From: Kaistia algarum
GTDB taxonomy: Bacteria > Pseudomonadota > Alphaproteobacteria > Rhizobiales > Kaistiaceae
Length of the DNA stretch: 64,000 nt
Assembly: GCF_026343945.1 (NCBI RefSeq)
Contig: NZ_JAPKNJ010000003.1
Coordinates: 124,001 to 188,000, forward strand
Reading direction: 5' to 3'
This document shows, one piece after another, positions 22,400 through 31,747 of this stretch (position 1 is its first letter; the number at the start of each line of letters is the position of its first letter). The notes under the pieces are model-generated. The model had not been told where the DNA came from. It made no database searches and saw nothing but the letters and a program-made list of their open reading frames with translations. The translations under genes were made by a program, and so were the position numbers.

Positions 22400-23494
22400 C
22401 TAGGTGTTGAAGCGGAAGAGCAGCACGTCGCCGTCCGCCACGACATATTCCTTGCCTTCATCGCGAGCGCGGCCAACTTCCTTCGCGCCGGATTCGCCGC
22501 CGAACTTTACATAGTCGTCGAAGGCGATCGTCTGGGCGCGGATGAATCCACGCTCGAAATCGGAGTGGATGACGCCGGCCGCCTGCGGGGCCTTGGTGCC
22601 GACGGTGATCGTCCAGGCGCGCGTTTCCTTCGGGCCCACCGTGAAATAGGTGATGAGGCCCAGAAGTTCGTAGCCGGCGCGGATCAGCCGGTCGAGGCCG
22701 GGTTCTTCGAGGCCGAGCGTATCCAGGAAGTCCGTCTGTTCGGCGGCGTCGAGCTGCGCGATTTCGGCCTCGATCGCCGCGGAGATCACGACGCAGCCGG
22801 CGCCCTCGGCGGCCGCCATCTCGACGACCCGCTGCGAATAGGCGTTGCCGGTGGCGGCCGAAGCCTCCTCGACATTGCAGACATAAAGCACCGGCTTCGA
22901 GGTGAGCAGGTTCAGCGCGTCGAAGGTTGCGCGGTCGTCGTCGGAGACCTTCAGCTTGCGGGCCGGCTTGCCCTCGCGAAGCAGTTCGAGCGCACCGTCC
23001 ATCAATGCGACCTGGTGCTTCGCTTCCTTGTCGGTGGCGGAGCGCTTGCGGAGCGGGACGACGCGGCGCTCCAGACTGTCGAGATCGGCGAGCATCAACT
23101 CGGTCTCGACGGTCTCGGCATCGGCGACCGGATCGATCCGGTTCTCGACATGGGTGATGTCGCCATCCTCGAAGCAGCGCAGCACATGCGCAATGGCGTC
23201 AACCTCGCGGATATTGGCCAGGAACTGGTTGCCGAGGCCCTCGCCCTTCGACGCGCCGCGCACGAGGCCGGCGATGTCGACGAAGGTGAGACGCGTCGGA
23301 ACGATTTCCTTCGATTTGCCGGCTGCCGCGAGCTGGGCAAGGCGCGGATCCGGTACGGCGACCTCGCCCGTATTCGGTTCGATGGTGCAGAACGGATAGT
23401 TGGCCGCCTGTGCCGCCGCCGTCTTGGTGAGAGCGTTGAACAAGGTCGACTTGCCGACATTCGGCAGACCGACGATCCCGCATTTGAAGCCCAT
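22400..23494 (-). CDS. ychF: Redox-regulated ATPase/GTPase YchF (Obg family)
   Basis: A 364-residue P-loop protein of the OBG-like ATPase group. G1 GLPNVGKST is at 9-17, with G3 around FVDIAGLV, and a C-terminal TGS domain covers about 280-364 (AWTITVGTKAPQAAGVIHSDFERGFIRA in part). YchF binds ribosomes and has been linked to translation and oxidative stress. It is downstream of pth on the same strand with a PIN-domain remnant between; pth-ychF adjacency is conserved in bacteria. Confidence 0.96.
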   Translation of the reverse strand: MGFKCGIVGLPNVGKSTLFNALTKTAAAQAANYPFCTIEPNTGEVAVPDPRLAQLAAAGKSKEIVPTRLTFVDIAGLVRGASKGEGLGNQFLANIREVDAIAHVLRCFEDGDITHVENRIDPVADAETVETELMLADLDSLERRVVPLRKRSATDKEAKHQVALMDGALELLREGKPARKLKVSDDDRATFDALNLLTSKPVLYVCNVEEASAATGNAYSQRVVEMAAAEGAGCVVISAAIEAEIAQLDAAEQTDFLDTLGLEEPGLDRLIRAGYELLGLITYFTVGPKETRAWTITVGTKAPQAAGVIHSDFERGFIRAQTIAFDDYVKFGGESGAKEVGRARDEGKEYVVADGDVLLFRFNT

Positions 23495-23503
23495 GGTGCT
23501 TTC

Positions 23504-23644
23504 TCAGTTCTTGTCGAGGATGACGGATGGGCCGATCTCAAAGGGATTGATCAGGCGGACCGTCCGGATGATCCGGTTGTGTTGCATATCTTCCGAGAGC
23601 AGGTATCGGCAACCCGCCTTCAACGCCGATGCGACGATCAGACA
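23504..23644 (-). pseudogene. C-terminal remnant of a PIN-domain (VapC-like) protein
   Basis: Between pth and ychF the minus strand encodes a 46-residue stretch ending at a TGA. It reads CLIVASALKAGCRYLLSEDM, continues QHNRIIRTVRLINPF and ends in ILDKN. This is the typical last third of a PIN-domain ribonuclease: helix with DALIVAAAL, then LLSEDMQHG, then I.NPF. The N-terminal two thirds with the catalytic acidic residues are missing, replaced by the end of pth 18 bases away. No start or ribosome site is seen and no VapB antitoxin is nearby. Best read as a 5'-deleted relic. Confidence 0.7.
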
Positions 23645-23661
23645 GCCAAGGCGCGTGCGAA

Positions 23662-24369
23662 TCAGCCGTTCTTGCCGAAAAGGCGCTTCAGCCCGGCGGC
23701 GAAGGGCCCGTCCGGAGGCGTATCCGGCGCCGGCTGGTCCGGCTGGCGAGCGGCCTCGGAAGGTACGGCCTCCGCCTTCCTGACTGGCCGTGCCGGCTTC
23801 TCGGCTTCGCCGATGCGATGGAGGCGGTTGGCGAAGCTGTTATCTTTGCCGTCGGCGAGGAGCGGGGCGGCGTCGGCGATGGCGTCCAGCAGCGGATTGA
23901 TCCATTCGGCGTCGACGCGGGCGAAATCATGCAGCACATGCGCGTGCACGAGTTCCTTGGCGCCAGGATGGCCGATGCCCACGCGCAGGCGGCGATAGTC
24001 CTCGCCGATATGGGCACTGATCGACCGCAGCCCGTTATGGCCGCCATGGCCGCCGCCGATTTTCATGCGGGTCTTGCCGGGCGGAAGGTCCAGTTCGTCA
24101 TGGATGACGACGATGTCGGCATTGGGGATCTTGAGGAAGCGAGACGCATCGGCGACGGCTCGGCCGCTGTCGTTCATATAGGTCTGCGGCTTCATCAGCA
24201 GCACCTTGCGGCCTGCGAGCGTGCCCTCGGCGATCTCGGCGGAAAAGCGCGAGCGCCAGGGGCCGAAGCCATGGCGGCGGTGGATGGCATCCGCCGCCAT
24301 GAAACCGATATTGTGCCGGTTGAGCGCATATTGGCCGCCGGGATTTCCGAGGCCGACGATGAGGAGCAT
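23662..24369 (-). CDS. pth: Peptidyl-tRNA hydrolase
   Basis: A 235-residue enzyme releasing peptidyl-tRNAs from stalled translation. Catalytic His is in NRHNIGF (H19), with N9 in GLGNPG and the substrate groove [13 protein letters not shown]. The core ends near residue 190. A Pro/Ala-rich tail of about 45 residues, ending LKRLFGKNG, is longer than in E. coli but common in alphaproteobacteria. It is 36 bases downstream of rplY, in the conserved rplY-pth-ychF order. Confidence 0.96.
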   Translation of the reverse strand: MLLIVGLGNPGGQYALNRHNIGFMAADAIHRRHGFGPWRSRFSAEIAEGTLAGRKVLLMKPQTYMNDSGRAVADASRFLKIPNADIVVIHDELDLPPGKTRMKIGGGHGGHNGLRSISAHIGEDYRRLRVGIGHPGAKELVHAHVLHDFARVDAEWINPLLDAIADAAPLLADGKDNSFANRLHRIGEAEKPARPVRKAEAVPSEAARQPDQPAPDTPPDGPFAAGLKRLFGKNG

Positions 24370-24405
24370 GTCGCGTCTCCCTTGCTCGAACCGGCAGGCT
24401 GCGGC

Positions 24406-25020
24406 TTACGCCTTAGCCGCCGCCGCATCCGCCTCGGCCTGCTCCTGCGAGGTCAGGGCCGCCGGCGCTGCGATCGTCGCGATGGTAAAGTCTCGATCGA
24501 TGACGGGCTTTACATTGGCGGGCAGCTGAATGGCCGAGATGTGCACCGAGTCGTTGATGTCGAGGCCCGTCAGATCCACGACGATGTGCTCGGGGATCGA
24601 GTCCGCAGGGCAGTTCACCTCGACTTCGTGACGAACGATGTTGAGAACGCCGCCGCGCTTCAGGCCCGGGGACTTGTCCTCGTTGATGAACTGCACGGGG
24701 ATCTCGACATGGATGGTCGAGCCGGCCGAGACGCGCAGGAAGTCAACGTGGACCGGCTGATCCGTGACCGGATGCAGCGAGTAGTCGCGGGGGATGACGC
24801 GGATCTTTTCACCATCGACGTCGATCGTCGCGACAGTGGTCAGGAAGCCGCCAGCATGAAGCTTCAGATAGACATCCTTGTGCGACAGTTCGATCGCGAT
24901 CGGAGCCTGCTTGTCGCCGTAAATAACGGCCGGTATCTTGCCTTCGCGACGCGACGCCCGGGCGGCCCCCTTGCCCACGCGGTTGCGCACGGAGGCCGTG
25001 AGCTCGTAAGCGGTGCTCAT
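24406..25020 (-). CDS. rplY: 50S ribosomal protein L25/general stress protein Ctc
   Basis: A 204-residue long-form L25 (CTC type): an N-terminal 5S rRNA-binding domain of about 95 residues ([20 protein letters not shown], then GKIPAVIYG and the HVDFLRV strand) and a C-terminal TL5-like domain ending in an Ala/Glu-rich tail. The ATG at 25020 fits the family. First gene of the rplY-pth-ychF unit. Confidence 0.95.
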   Translation of the reverse strand: MSTAYELTASVRNRVGKGAARASRREGKIPAVIYGDKQAPIAIELSHKDVYLKLHAGGFLTTVATIDVDGEKIRVIPRDYSLHPVTDQPVHVDFLRVSAGSTIHVEIPVQFINEDKSPGLKRGGVLNIVRHEVEVNCPADSIPEHIVVDLTGLDINDSVHISAIQLPANVKPVIDRDFTIATIAAPAALTSQEQAEADAAAAKA

Positions 25021-25221
25021 CGGTATTCTCCTTCTATGAAACAACAAAAGGCCGCGGTGCCTCCAGGGGTGTCGGCGCGGCCGCGCTGCTTATAGACGAG
25101 CGGCGGCGGCGCGGCAAGCAAGCCGCCTTCGATTCGCCAAAGCAGAAATGGCTGGGTTTCGCTTGATGCGGCAGGCCGTGTGCCGCATAAACCTGCCATT
25201 CGCGTGCCGGGAAAGGGTCCG

Positions 25222-27270
25222 ATGCTTCTTGTTTCCGACAGCGCCCGCGGGCGCCCCGGCCGATCCTCCGCGCAAACGTCGGATGCCTACAAGCCGCATA
25301 TCGATGGCCTCCGGGCGATCTCGATCATCGCGGTGCTCGGTTATCACGGCGCGATATCCGGATTTGGCGGCGGCTTTGTCGGCGTTGACATCTTCTTCGT
25401 CATCTCCGGTTTCCTGATCATCAACCAGATCACGGCTTCGCTCTCGGCGCAGCGTTTCTCGATCTGGGATTTCTATGCCCGGCGCGCGCTGCGAATCCTG
25501 CCGCCCTATTATCTGGTGCTGATCGTCACCTTCCTGATCGCGCTGCTACTCTTGCGATCCCCGCGGGAACTGGACGATTTCCGCCGCGCGGCGTTGCTCG
25601 CGCCCATCTTCCTCACCAATGTGCATTTCTTCCTGAAGAGCGGCTATTTCGACCTCGATTCGCATGAGAAGCCGCTGCTGCACACTTGGTCGCTCGCGGT
25701 CGAAGAGCAGTTCTATCTTCTGGCGCCGCTAATCCTCATGGCTGCCTTCTATTTCGCGCGACGCGGGCGGTTCAAGGATAGCCGTGTCGTCTTCGCCACC
25801 GCGCTCGTCATCGGCGTCGCGAGTTTCATCGGCTGCATCCTCTTCACGCTGCCGGGCCGCAATCCTGCCTTCTACCTGCCGATGTGGCGCGCCTGGGAAT
25901 TCGTGGCCGGCGGCGCGGTCGGTGCCCTGGCGACGCTACGCTTCGGGCGCTGGAACGATGCGGTCGGTACGCTCACCGGCCTCGTCGGGCTGACGCTGAT
26001 CGTCTCCAGCGTCACGCTGTTCGGCGAGGTGACTGCGTTTCCCGGCTCGGCGGCGGCCATTCCTGTCCTGGGCGCGGTGCTTGTCCTGTTCTCGGGGCTT
26101 GCCGCGCCGTCGGCGCCGGTCGCAGTCGTGCTGTCGACCGTTCCGTTCCGCTTCGTGGGGCGAATTTCCTACGCGCTCTATCTCTGGCATTGGCCGTTCC
26201 TCGTCTTCGGCCGCTTCCTGCCCTTCGAAGTCTCCGACACCGTCGTCGTCACCGTCGCCCTGTCGCTCTCCTTCATCTTCGCGGTCGCGACGCATTATGC
26301 GATCGAGCGGCCCATCGTCGACTGGCGGCGCAAATCCGCCTTCGCCCGGGAGCCCCGCCTGCAGCGCAAGGTGGTCTATGTCGCCGTCGGCGCGTCGATC
26401 CTCGGCGCCGTCGCCATGGGATCGGTAAGCTGGTTCGCGTTCTGGGCCGTCAAGCAGAATCCGATGCTCGCGGCCGTAGAAATGGCCAACGTCAAGGGCA
26501 GCGGCGCGTGCCTCGATCCGACCGGCGATGCAGAGAAGTCCTGCCTCGATGGTACCAAGCCGCTCGGCTTCATCGTCGGCGATTCCCATGCCCTGGCCAT
26601 CCAGGGGCGCGTTGAATATGAGGCCGAGCAGGATGGCGACCGCCTGCTGTCGCTGGTGATCGCCGGGTGCAATCCGGTTGTTTTCGTCACCAACCCGACC
26701 TTCGGAGCGACCAATTCCGTCTGCGCGCCGCTGTTCAAGAAATTCGAGCATTTCACGGGTGAAATGGGCGCCGAGCCGCAATTCGCCGTGGTTGCCGGCA
26801 TCTGGAATGTCGTCATCGAGAATGCCGCCCCGACCGATGAGGGCGCGGAGACTCGTTTCCGCGACGGCATGGCGAAATTGCTCTCGATCCTCGCCGAGGG
26901 TGGCCAAAGGCGCGTTCTGCTCGTGGGGCCGGTGCCGGAACTACACCTGAAGGACCCCTACAATTGCATCGCGCTGAAGCGCAGCTTCGGCCTTTCGGTC
27001 GAGAGCTGCGGCGTGCCGCGCGCTGAAGTCGAGGCGCGGCGCAAGCGCACCGTCACGATCATGAAGGCGCTGGCGGCGGAGCATCCGAATGTGCGCTTCA
27101 TCGATCCGGTCGATGTCTTCTGCGATGCGAAGCTCTGTCTTCCTCTCAAGGATGGAGCCATCGCCTATATGGACAGCAACCATCTCAATCCCTACGGCGC
27201 GAAGATTCTCTTCAACCGCTTCCGGTCCGATTTTCTCTGGGCTTTCAAAGGCGACGGCGCCAAGAGCTGA
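25222..27270 (+). CDS. Acyltransferase 3 with C-terminal SGNH domain (OafA/YrhL type)
   Basis: A 682-residue polytopic protein. Residues about 25-390 form the acyltransferase-3 membrane domain (HIDGLRAISIIAVLGYHG, GFVGVDIFFVISGFLI, HTWSLAVEEQFYLLAPLIL, RISYALYLWHWP). A periplasmic SGNH hydrolase-like domain follows with GDSHALAIQG near 455 and a C-terminal DSNH acid-His pair. It probably O-acetylates an exported polysaccharide, peptidoglycan or lipid; the substrate is unknown. The ATG at 25222 follows GGAAAGG by six bases. It stands alone, without an obvious polysaccharide cluster. Confidence 0.92.
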   Translation: MLLVSDSARGRPGRSSAQTSDAYKPHIDGLRAISIIAVLGYHGAISGFGGGFVGVDIFFVISGFLIINQITASLSAQRFSIWDFYARRALRILPPYYLVLIVTFLIALLLLRSPRELDDFRRAALLAPIFLTNVHFFLKSGYFDLDSHEKPLLHTWSLAVEEQFYLLAPLILMAAFYFARRGRFKDSRVVFATALVIGVASFIGCILFTLPGRNPAFYLPMWRAWEFVAGGAVGALATLRFGRWNDAVGTLTGLVGLTLIVSSVTLFGEVTAFPGSAAAIPVLGAVLVLFSGLAAPSAPVAVVLSTVPFRFVGRISYALYLWHWPFLVFGRFLPFEVSDTVVVTVALSLSFIFAVATHYAIERPIVDWRRKSAFAREPRLQRKVVYVAVGASILGAVAMGSVSWFAFWAVKQNPMLAAVEMANVKGSGACLDPTGDAEKSCLDGTKPLGFIVGDSHALAIQGRVEYEAEQDGDRLLSLVIAGCNPVVFVTNPTFGATNSVCAPLFKKFEHFTGEMGAEPQFAVVAGIWNVVIENAAPTDEGAETRFRDGMAKLLSILAEGGQRRVLLVGPVPELHLKDPYNCIALKRSFGLSVESCGVPRAEVEARRKRTVTIMKALAAEHPNVRFIDPVDVFCDAKLCLPLKDGAIAYMDSNHLNPYGAKILFNRFRSDFLWAFKGDGAKS

Positions 27271-27313
27271 TCAGGGCCGAGTTTTCGGTTGAACCGGAGC
27301 GCCGACCGTTTTA

Positions 27314-27345
27314 TTCGGAATATAGAAGTCAACTTTTATTCCGAA
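27314..27345 (+). promoter_or_regulatory. Inverted repeat in the exbB leader, overlapping the ribosome-binding site
   Basis: TTCGGAATA (27314-27322) and TATTCCGAA (27337-27345) form a perfect 9-bp inverted repeat with a 14-base AT-rich spacer, just before the exbB start. The GAAGGAC ribosome site (27343-27349) begins inside the right arm. It could be an operator or an RNA hairpin that masks the ribosome site. I could not match it to a known Irr or RirA box. Confidence 0.5.
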
Positions 27346-27352
27346 GGACGCC

Positions 27353-28225
27353 ATGCCGGACATGCTCCGCCGCGTCGCCGCGTCGATCCTCGCGACGATC
27401 CTTCTCGCCATGCCGCTGACGACGCTCGCCCGGGCCCAGTCAACGATCCAGGTCGAATCCATGGAGGCAGCGCCGGCTGCCCAGACGGCCGTTTCTGCCG
27501 AGGAAGCCGTCGATCCGAAGACGCTGCCGCATGATCTTTCGCCTGTCGGAATGTTTCTTGGCGCCGACTATGTCGTGAAGTCGGTGATCGGTGGTCTCGC
27601 CGCCGCCTCCGTGGCGACTTGGGCCATCTTCTTCATGAAATCGTTCGAGCTGGCGTCGGTGCGCCGCCGCTGGACCGGATTTCGGTCGCGGCTCGCCCGG
27701 GCGGATACGCTGGACGATGCGCTGGAACTCGCCGGTCGTCGCCGCGACGCCGCGGCGCGCCTCGTCCGCGCGGCCACGGATGAGCTCGAGCTTTCGCGGG
27801 GCTTGCCGGCTTCCGGTATCAAGGAGCGCGTCGCAATCCGGTTCGATCGCATCCAGGCCGGGGCAGGGCGAGAGATGGGGCGTGGCACGGGCGTCCTTGC
27901 CAGCGTCGGGTCGCTCTCGCCCTTTGTCGGCCTGTTCGGCACCGTGTGGGGAATCATGAATTCCTTCATCGGTATCAGCCAATCCAACACGACCAACCTT
28001 GCCATCGTCGCGCCCGGTATAGCCGAGGCGCTGTTCGCGACGGGCGTCGGGCTCGCCGCCGCCATTCCTGCCGTGCTGTTCTACAATGTGTTTGCCCGCA
28101 TGATCTCCGGCAACAAGGCGGCGCTCGCCGATGTCGCCGCCGAAGTCCTCGGGCTGCTTTCGCGCGATTTGGATCGCTCGGCGCAGCGCGGCCCGCTGCG
28201 CATTGTCGCTGCGGCGGCGGAGTAG
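27353..28225 (+). CDS. exbB: TonB-system energiser, ExbB-type proton channel subunit
   Basis: A 290-residue MotA/TolQ/ExbB protein. It has an N-terminal signal-like helix (about 5-28) plus an Ala/Glu linker, as in alphaproteobacterial ExbB, then three membrane helices (about 75-100, 180-205, 220-245). The conserved family region [20 protein letters not shown] is followed by [20 protein letters not shown]. With ExbD it couples the proton gradient to TonB for outer-membrane receptor transport of iron chelates or vitamins. exbD follows five bases later; no tonB is in the window. Confidence 0.93.
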   Translation: MPDMLRRVAASILATILLAMPLTTLARAQSTIQVESMEAAPAAQTAVSAEEAVDPKTLPHDLSPVGMFLGADYVVKSVIGGLAAASVATWAIFFMKSFELASVRRRWTGFRSRLARADTLDDALELAGRRRDAAARLVRAATDELELSRGLPASGIKERVAIRFDRIQAGAGREMGRGTGVLASVGSLSPFVGLFGTVWGIMNSFIGISQSNTTNLAIVAPGIAEALFATGVGLAAAIPAVLFYNVFARMISGNKAALADVAAEVLGLLSRDLDRSAQRGPLRIVAAAAE

Positions 28226-28230
28226 GGCAG

Positions 28231-28650
28231 ATGGCGGTCCGGCTTGGAGGCGACGAGGACGAACTCGCCGAGAATAGCGAGATCAATGTCACGCCGTTCA
28301 TTGATGTGATGCTGGTGTTGCTGATCGTTTTCATGATCGCGGCGCCGCTGGCGACGGTCGATGCGCCGGTCGATCTGCCGCGCTCGAATGCCAAATCGGC
28401 GCCGCCTGAGGGCAAACCGATTTTCCTTTCGATCAGTCAGGATCTCTCGCTTCGGCTTGGCAATGACGCGGTGTCGCGGGAGGAGCTGGCGAGGGCCGTC
28501 GAACGTGCAAGCGGCGGTAACCGGGAGGAACGCATCTATCTGCGCGCCGATCGCCGTGTCGACTATGGCGAGGTCATGGAAGTGATGAACAGACTGCGCG
28601 AAGCGGGCTATGGCAAGGTAGCGCTCGTCGGCCTCGATTCAGGCCGGTAG
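28231..28650 (+). CDS. exbD: TonB-system energiser, ExbD-type subunit
   Basis: A 139-residue ExbD/TolR-family protein. Short cytoplasmic N-terminus, one membrane helix at about 20-42 (NVTPFIDVMLVLLIVFMIA) carrying the essential Asp in PFIDV, and a periplasmic domain ending YGKVALVGLD. The start is the ATG at 28231 after GTAGGGCAG. Operonic with exbB. Assigned ExbD rather than TolR because no tolA, tolB or pal is present nearby, though TonB is also absent. Confidence 0.92.
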   Translation: MAVRLGGDEDELAENSEINVTPFIDVMLVLLIVFMIAAPLATVDAPVDLPRSNAKSAPPEGKPIFLSISQDLSLRLGNDAVSREELARAVERASGGNREERIYLRADRRVDYGEVMEVMNRLREAGYGKVALVGLDSGR

Positions 28651-28849
28651 CGCGTTCAAGCCCGAACCATCGCCGGTTCGAGACTTAACATTGAATCCTG
28701 CCAACGTGACCCGAAGTGGGTTCGGGCGGCATTTCCGCCGCCAGCGTCGTCCGGCTCCTCGCGAAATCCGCCAGAGAGGGTATTGGCCAATTCGTATGCT
28801 CGACGCATGATCCCCTCGCGGGTTGGGGCGATTTCTAAAAGGGGATGAC

Positions 28850-29197
28850 ATGAGCTGCGAATGCGAGTCTCAATGCCCGACGGCCACGCACTGCTATTGC
28901 ATCTACACCTATGAGGATGGCATCTGCGTTTGCGTCTGCGACTATCCCATGGTGCTGCCGGCCAGCGCACGAGCGCCGAAGTCGCTCACCAGCATGGTCG
29001 ATCTCTGCATCAAGAATGTGGAACTCGCCGATCTCGCCGCAGCGCTCGACAGTCTCAGCGATGCCAATGTCCTAATCCCGGCGGCGCGCGCCAGAACCAA
29101 GGTGTCGCTGCATATGCACAAGATTCCGCTTGGGGACGCGCTCTCTAAGCTCGGTCTGTTGACCGATTCGAGTCCGTCGCCACAGGTGGCGTCCTGA
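28850..29197 (+). CDS. Unknown Cys-rich small protein with an STN-like C-terminal segment
   Basis: A 115-residue protein starting at an ATG after AAAAGGGGA. Residues 1-30 hold eight cysteines at 3, 5, 9, 15, 17, 26, 28 and 30 (for example CECESQC and CVCVC), with no signal peptide visible. Residues about 53-105 (VELADLAAALDSLSDANVLI, then VSLHMHKIPLGDALSKLGL) resemble the secretin/TonB short N-terminal (STN) fold, which lies at the front of TonB receptors and FecR-signalling proteins. It follows exbBD on the same strand after 200 bases. Function unknown; the Cys cluster suggests metal or disulfide chemistry. Confidence 0.72.
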   Translation: MSCECESQCPTATHCYCIYTYEDGICVCVCDYPMVLPASARAPKSLTSMVDLCIKNVELADLAAALDSLSDANVLIPAARARTKVSLHMHKIPLGDALSKLGLLTDSSPSPQVAS

Positions 29198-29266
29198 GGC
29201 TCAGCCCTTAGCTGGGACGGGCGATATAGGGACCCGCAAGGACCGCGGATCCTCGCCACTCCACGA

Positions 29267-30199
29267 TCAGATGAACAGGCTCGATACCGACTTCTCGCTG
29301 GCCGTGCGGTTGATCGCCTCGCCGATCAGCGTCGCGATCGAGGTGACGCGGATATTCGACGCCTGCTGGACCGCCTCGGTCGGCTGGATCGAATCGGTGA
29401 TCACCAGTTCCTTCAACATGGACGAGGCGATGCGCGCCACGGCGCCTCCCGACAGCACGCCATGGGTGATGTAGGCGACGACGGATCGCGCACCCTTGGT
29501 GAGCAGCGCCTCGGCCGCGTTGCAGAGCGTACCGCCGGAATCGACGATGTCGTCAAACAGGATGCAGTCCTTGCCCTCGACATTGCCGATGATGTTCATC
29601 ACTTCGGATTCGCCCGGGCGCTCACGGCGCTTGTCGACGATGGCGAGCGGCGCGTCGATCCGCTTGGCCAGCGCACGGGCACGGACCACGCCGCCGACAT
29701 CCGGCGACACCACCATGACGTTCTCTAGCTCGTAATGCTCCTTGATGTCGCGCGTGATGACGGGGACGGCAAAGAGATTATCCGTGGGGATATCGAAGAA
29801 GCCCTGGATCTGGCCGGCATGGAGGTCGAGCGTCAGGACGCGGTCGGCGCCGGCATGGGTGATCAGATTGGCGACCAGCTTGGCCGAGATCGGCGTACGA
29901 GGCCCTGCCTTCCGATCCTGTCGCGCATAGCCGAAATAGGGAAGCACGGCGGTTATGCGGCGCGCGGAGGACCGGCGCAACGCGTCGATCAGGATGAGCA
30001 GTTCCATCAGATGATCATTAGCCGGGAAGCTCGTCGACTGGATGACAAAAACATCCTCGCCGCGAACGTTTTCCTGGATCTCGACAAAAATCTCCTCGTC
30101 GGCGAAGCGCCGTACCAGGCATTTTGCGAGCGGAATTTCGAGATAGTTGGCGATCGCCTCAGCGAGCACCCGATTGGAGTTTCCGGCAACCAGCTTCAA
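29267..30199 (-). CDS. prs: Ribose-phosphate pyrophosphokinase (PRPP synthetase)
   Basis: A class I PRPP synthetase of 310 residues, making PRPP from ribose 5-phosphate and ATP for nucleotide, His and Trp synthesis and for Apt, encoded in this window. Motifs: [42 protein letters not shown] and the PRPP loop [14 protein letters not shown] choose the TTG at 30199 because it gives the family N-terminus MKLVAGNSN and normal length; a GTG at 30289 would add 30 unsupported residues. Confidence 0.95.
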   Translation of the reverse strand: MKLVAGNSNRVLAEAIANYLEIPLAKCLVRRFADEEIFVEIQENVRGEDVFVIQSTSFPANDHLMELLILIDALRRSSARRITAVLPYFGYARQDRKAGPRTPISAKLVANLITHAGADRVLTLDLHAGQIQGFFDIPTDNLFAVPVITRDIKEHYELENVMVVSPDVGGVVRARALAKRIDAPLAIVDKRRERPGESEVMNIIGNVEGKDCILFDDIVDSGGTLCNAAEALLTKGARSVVAYITHGVLSGGAVARIASSMLKELVITDSIQPTEAVQQASNIRVTSIATLIGEAINRTASEKSVSSLFI

Positions 30200-30346
30200 G
30201 GTTTCGGGTCCCGTCGTCAAAGGCAAGGCCGCACCCGACTCCGTGAGGAGGGGCCAGACGGCGGCGTTGTAGCAACTGAGGTGACGCACTGCAAACGCGG
30301 ATTGTGGTGGACAAGCCCGCCAGCCTGAATCGTACCCTGTGATCGT

Positions 30347-30862
30347 CTACCGGCTCGCTCCCCAGGCGACGATCGAGGTGATGGTCTTCTGGGCAACGCT
30401 GGTCGCCGTCGCCCCATCGACGCCGGCCCAAGGGTCGTTCGACGCTCCGGCCGTCGAGGTCTCCTGACCCGAGATTCGGTGGACGCGCCGGCCGGCCGTG
30501 TCGAAGATATCCCAGACATAGACGAGAATCGTGCCGGAGGAGTCGCCGACCGCCGACAGGTAGCCCTTGACGACGTAGGTCGCCGAAGGATCGCCGGAGG
30601 GCACCAAGGTCACATGCTGGGCAAAGGCTTCCTTGCCCAATTCGGAGGAGATCCTCGTCAGGACAGAGGCAGGAGCCCCCGTAACCGGGGCAAAGGCGAA
30701 CTTGGCCTGGTTGAAGGGTACCGCCGGGGCCGCAGGCGCGATCGAGCCGGACCCTTGCGAGGCTGCGGGGGCGCCGCTGGGCGCGCTTCCGCAGGCTGAA
30801 AGATATGAGGCCGCAACCAGCAGCAAGGCCAGTTGCAGAAGCCGATTTCCCTTAACCATCAT
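30347..30862 (-). CDS. Putative lipoprotein
   Basis: A 171-residue exported protein with a lipoprotein signal: a hydrophobic helix (about 8-20) ending in the lipobox LSAC (Cys 24), followed by a Gly/Ser/Ala/Pro linker. The mature part includes VTLVPSGDPSATYVVKGYLS and a C-terminus VAQKTITSIVAWGASR, suggesting a small periplasm-facing domain. It lies between pgeF and prs on the same strand. Function unknown; lgt, needed to acylate it, is encoded 2 kb upstream. Confidence 0.8.
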   Translation of the reverse strand: MMVKGNRLLQLALLLVAASYLSACGSAPSGAPAASQGSGSIAPAAPAVPFNQAKFAFAPVTGAPASVLTRISSELGKEAFAQHVTLVPSGDPSATYVVKGYLSAVGDSSGTILVYVWDIFDTAGRRVHRISGQETSTAGASNDPWAGVDGATATSVAQKTITSIVAWGASR

Positions 30863-30976
30863 GGCGATCGTCCTGCCGGCCCGGTCGTCCAGAACCCTGA
30901 ATTCTTCCTATCCGCAAATGCGGATCGGGTCCAGAACGGCTTCTCCGGGAAACTTGCCTCGCCCTGGAATTCTTGA

Positions 30977-31747
30977 TCAAGGCGCGAGGCTGATGGCGTG
31001 CAGCAGGCGGCCATAGTCCGGCTCGCCTCGATGCGTCGTGCGGCGGTAGGAGAAGAAACGCTCCGGATCGGCGTAGGTGCAAAGCGCCAGATCCTCGAAA
31101 CGGCCGATCTGATTCGCCGAAAGGCGCGCGCCGATATAGGCGGGCAGGTCGAAGCGATGATGGCCCTCGCGGTCCGACGGCTCGAAATAGCGCGCATTCG
31201 CCGCATCGGCGTCGAGGAAGCGCTCCCGGAATTCGGGCCCGACCTCATAGGCCGCGCGGGAGATCGTCGGCCCTAGAACGGCAACGATCCGCGATCGGTC
31301 GGCTCCCAGCTGTTCCATCGCCTCGATCGTTGCCTCGAGAATGCCGGTGAACGCGCCTTTCCAGCCGGCATGGGCGGCGCCGACGACGCCGCCTTGCGCA
31401 TCGGCGAAGAGCACGGGGCCGCAATCGGCAGTGCCGACGCCGACGGCGATGCCGGGACGCGCGGTTACGACCGCGTCGGCCTTCGGCCCTTCTCCGGGAA
31501 GCCAGGGCTCGTCGACGATGACGGCGTCGGCGCTGTGGACCTGATAGGGCGTGGCGAGGCTTGGCGCCGGAACGCCGAGCGCGGCGGCGACGCGGGCGCG
31601 GTTCTCGGTGACGGCGGCCCGCTCATCATGGGATCCGACGCCGCAATTGAGGCTCTCATAGATCCCGCCGGAAATGCCGCCCTGCCGCGTGAAGAAACCA
31701 TGCCGGATCGAGGGTAGGGCCGATAGCGCGTCGGAGGTCAGCTTCAT
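30977..31747 (-). CDS. pgeF: Peptidoglycan editing factor/purine nucleoside phosphorylase (laccase-domain, YfiH type)
   Basis: A 256-residue DUF152 protein. Metal and substrate residues are in GVGTADCGPVLFAD and GAAHAGWKGAFTGI, with the YEVGPEF strand following. YfiH proteins have been described both as purine nucleoside phosphorylases and, in E. coli, as a factor limiting misincorporation in peptidoglycan precursors; which applies here is open. ATGA overlap with midA places it third in lgt-midA-pgeF. Confidence 0.93.
   Translation of the reverse strand: MKLTSDALSALPSIRHGFFTRQGGISGGIYESLNCGVGSHDERAAVTENRARVAAALGVPAPSLATPYQVHSADAVIVDEPWLPGEGPKADAVVTARPGIAVGVGTADCGPVLFADAQGGVVGAAHAGWKGAFTGILEATIEAMEQLGADRSRIVAVLGPTISRAAYEVGPEFRERFLDADAANARYFEPSDREGHHRFDLPAYIGARLSANQIGRFEDLALCTYADPERFFSYRRTTHRGEPDYGRLLHAISLAP

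Noticed and set aside
28663..28680. Inverted repeat CGAACC/GGTTCG after exbD as a terminator
   Set aside because: No T-run follows and the stem is six bases; the downstream gene may be co-transcribed.
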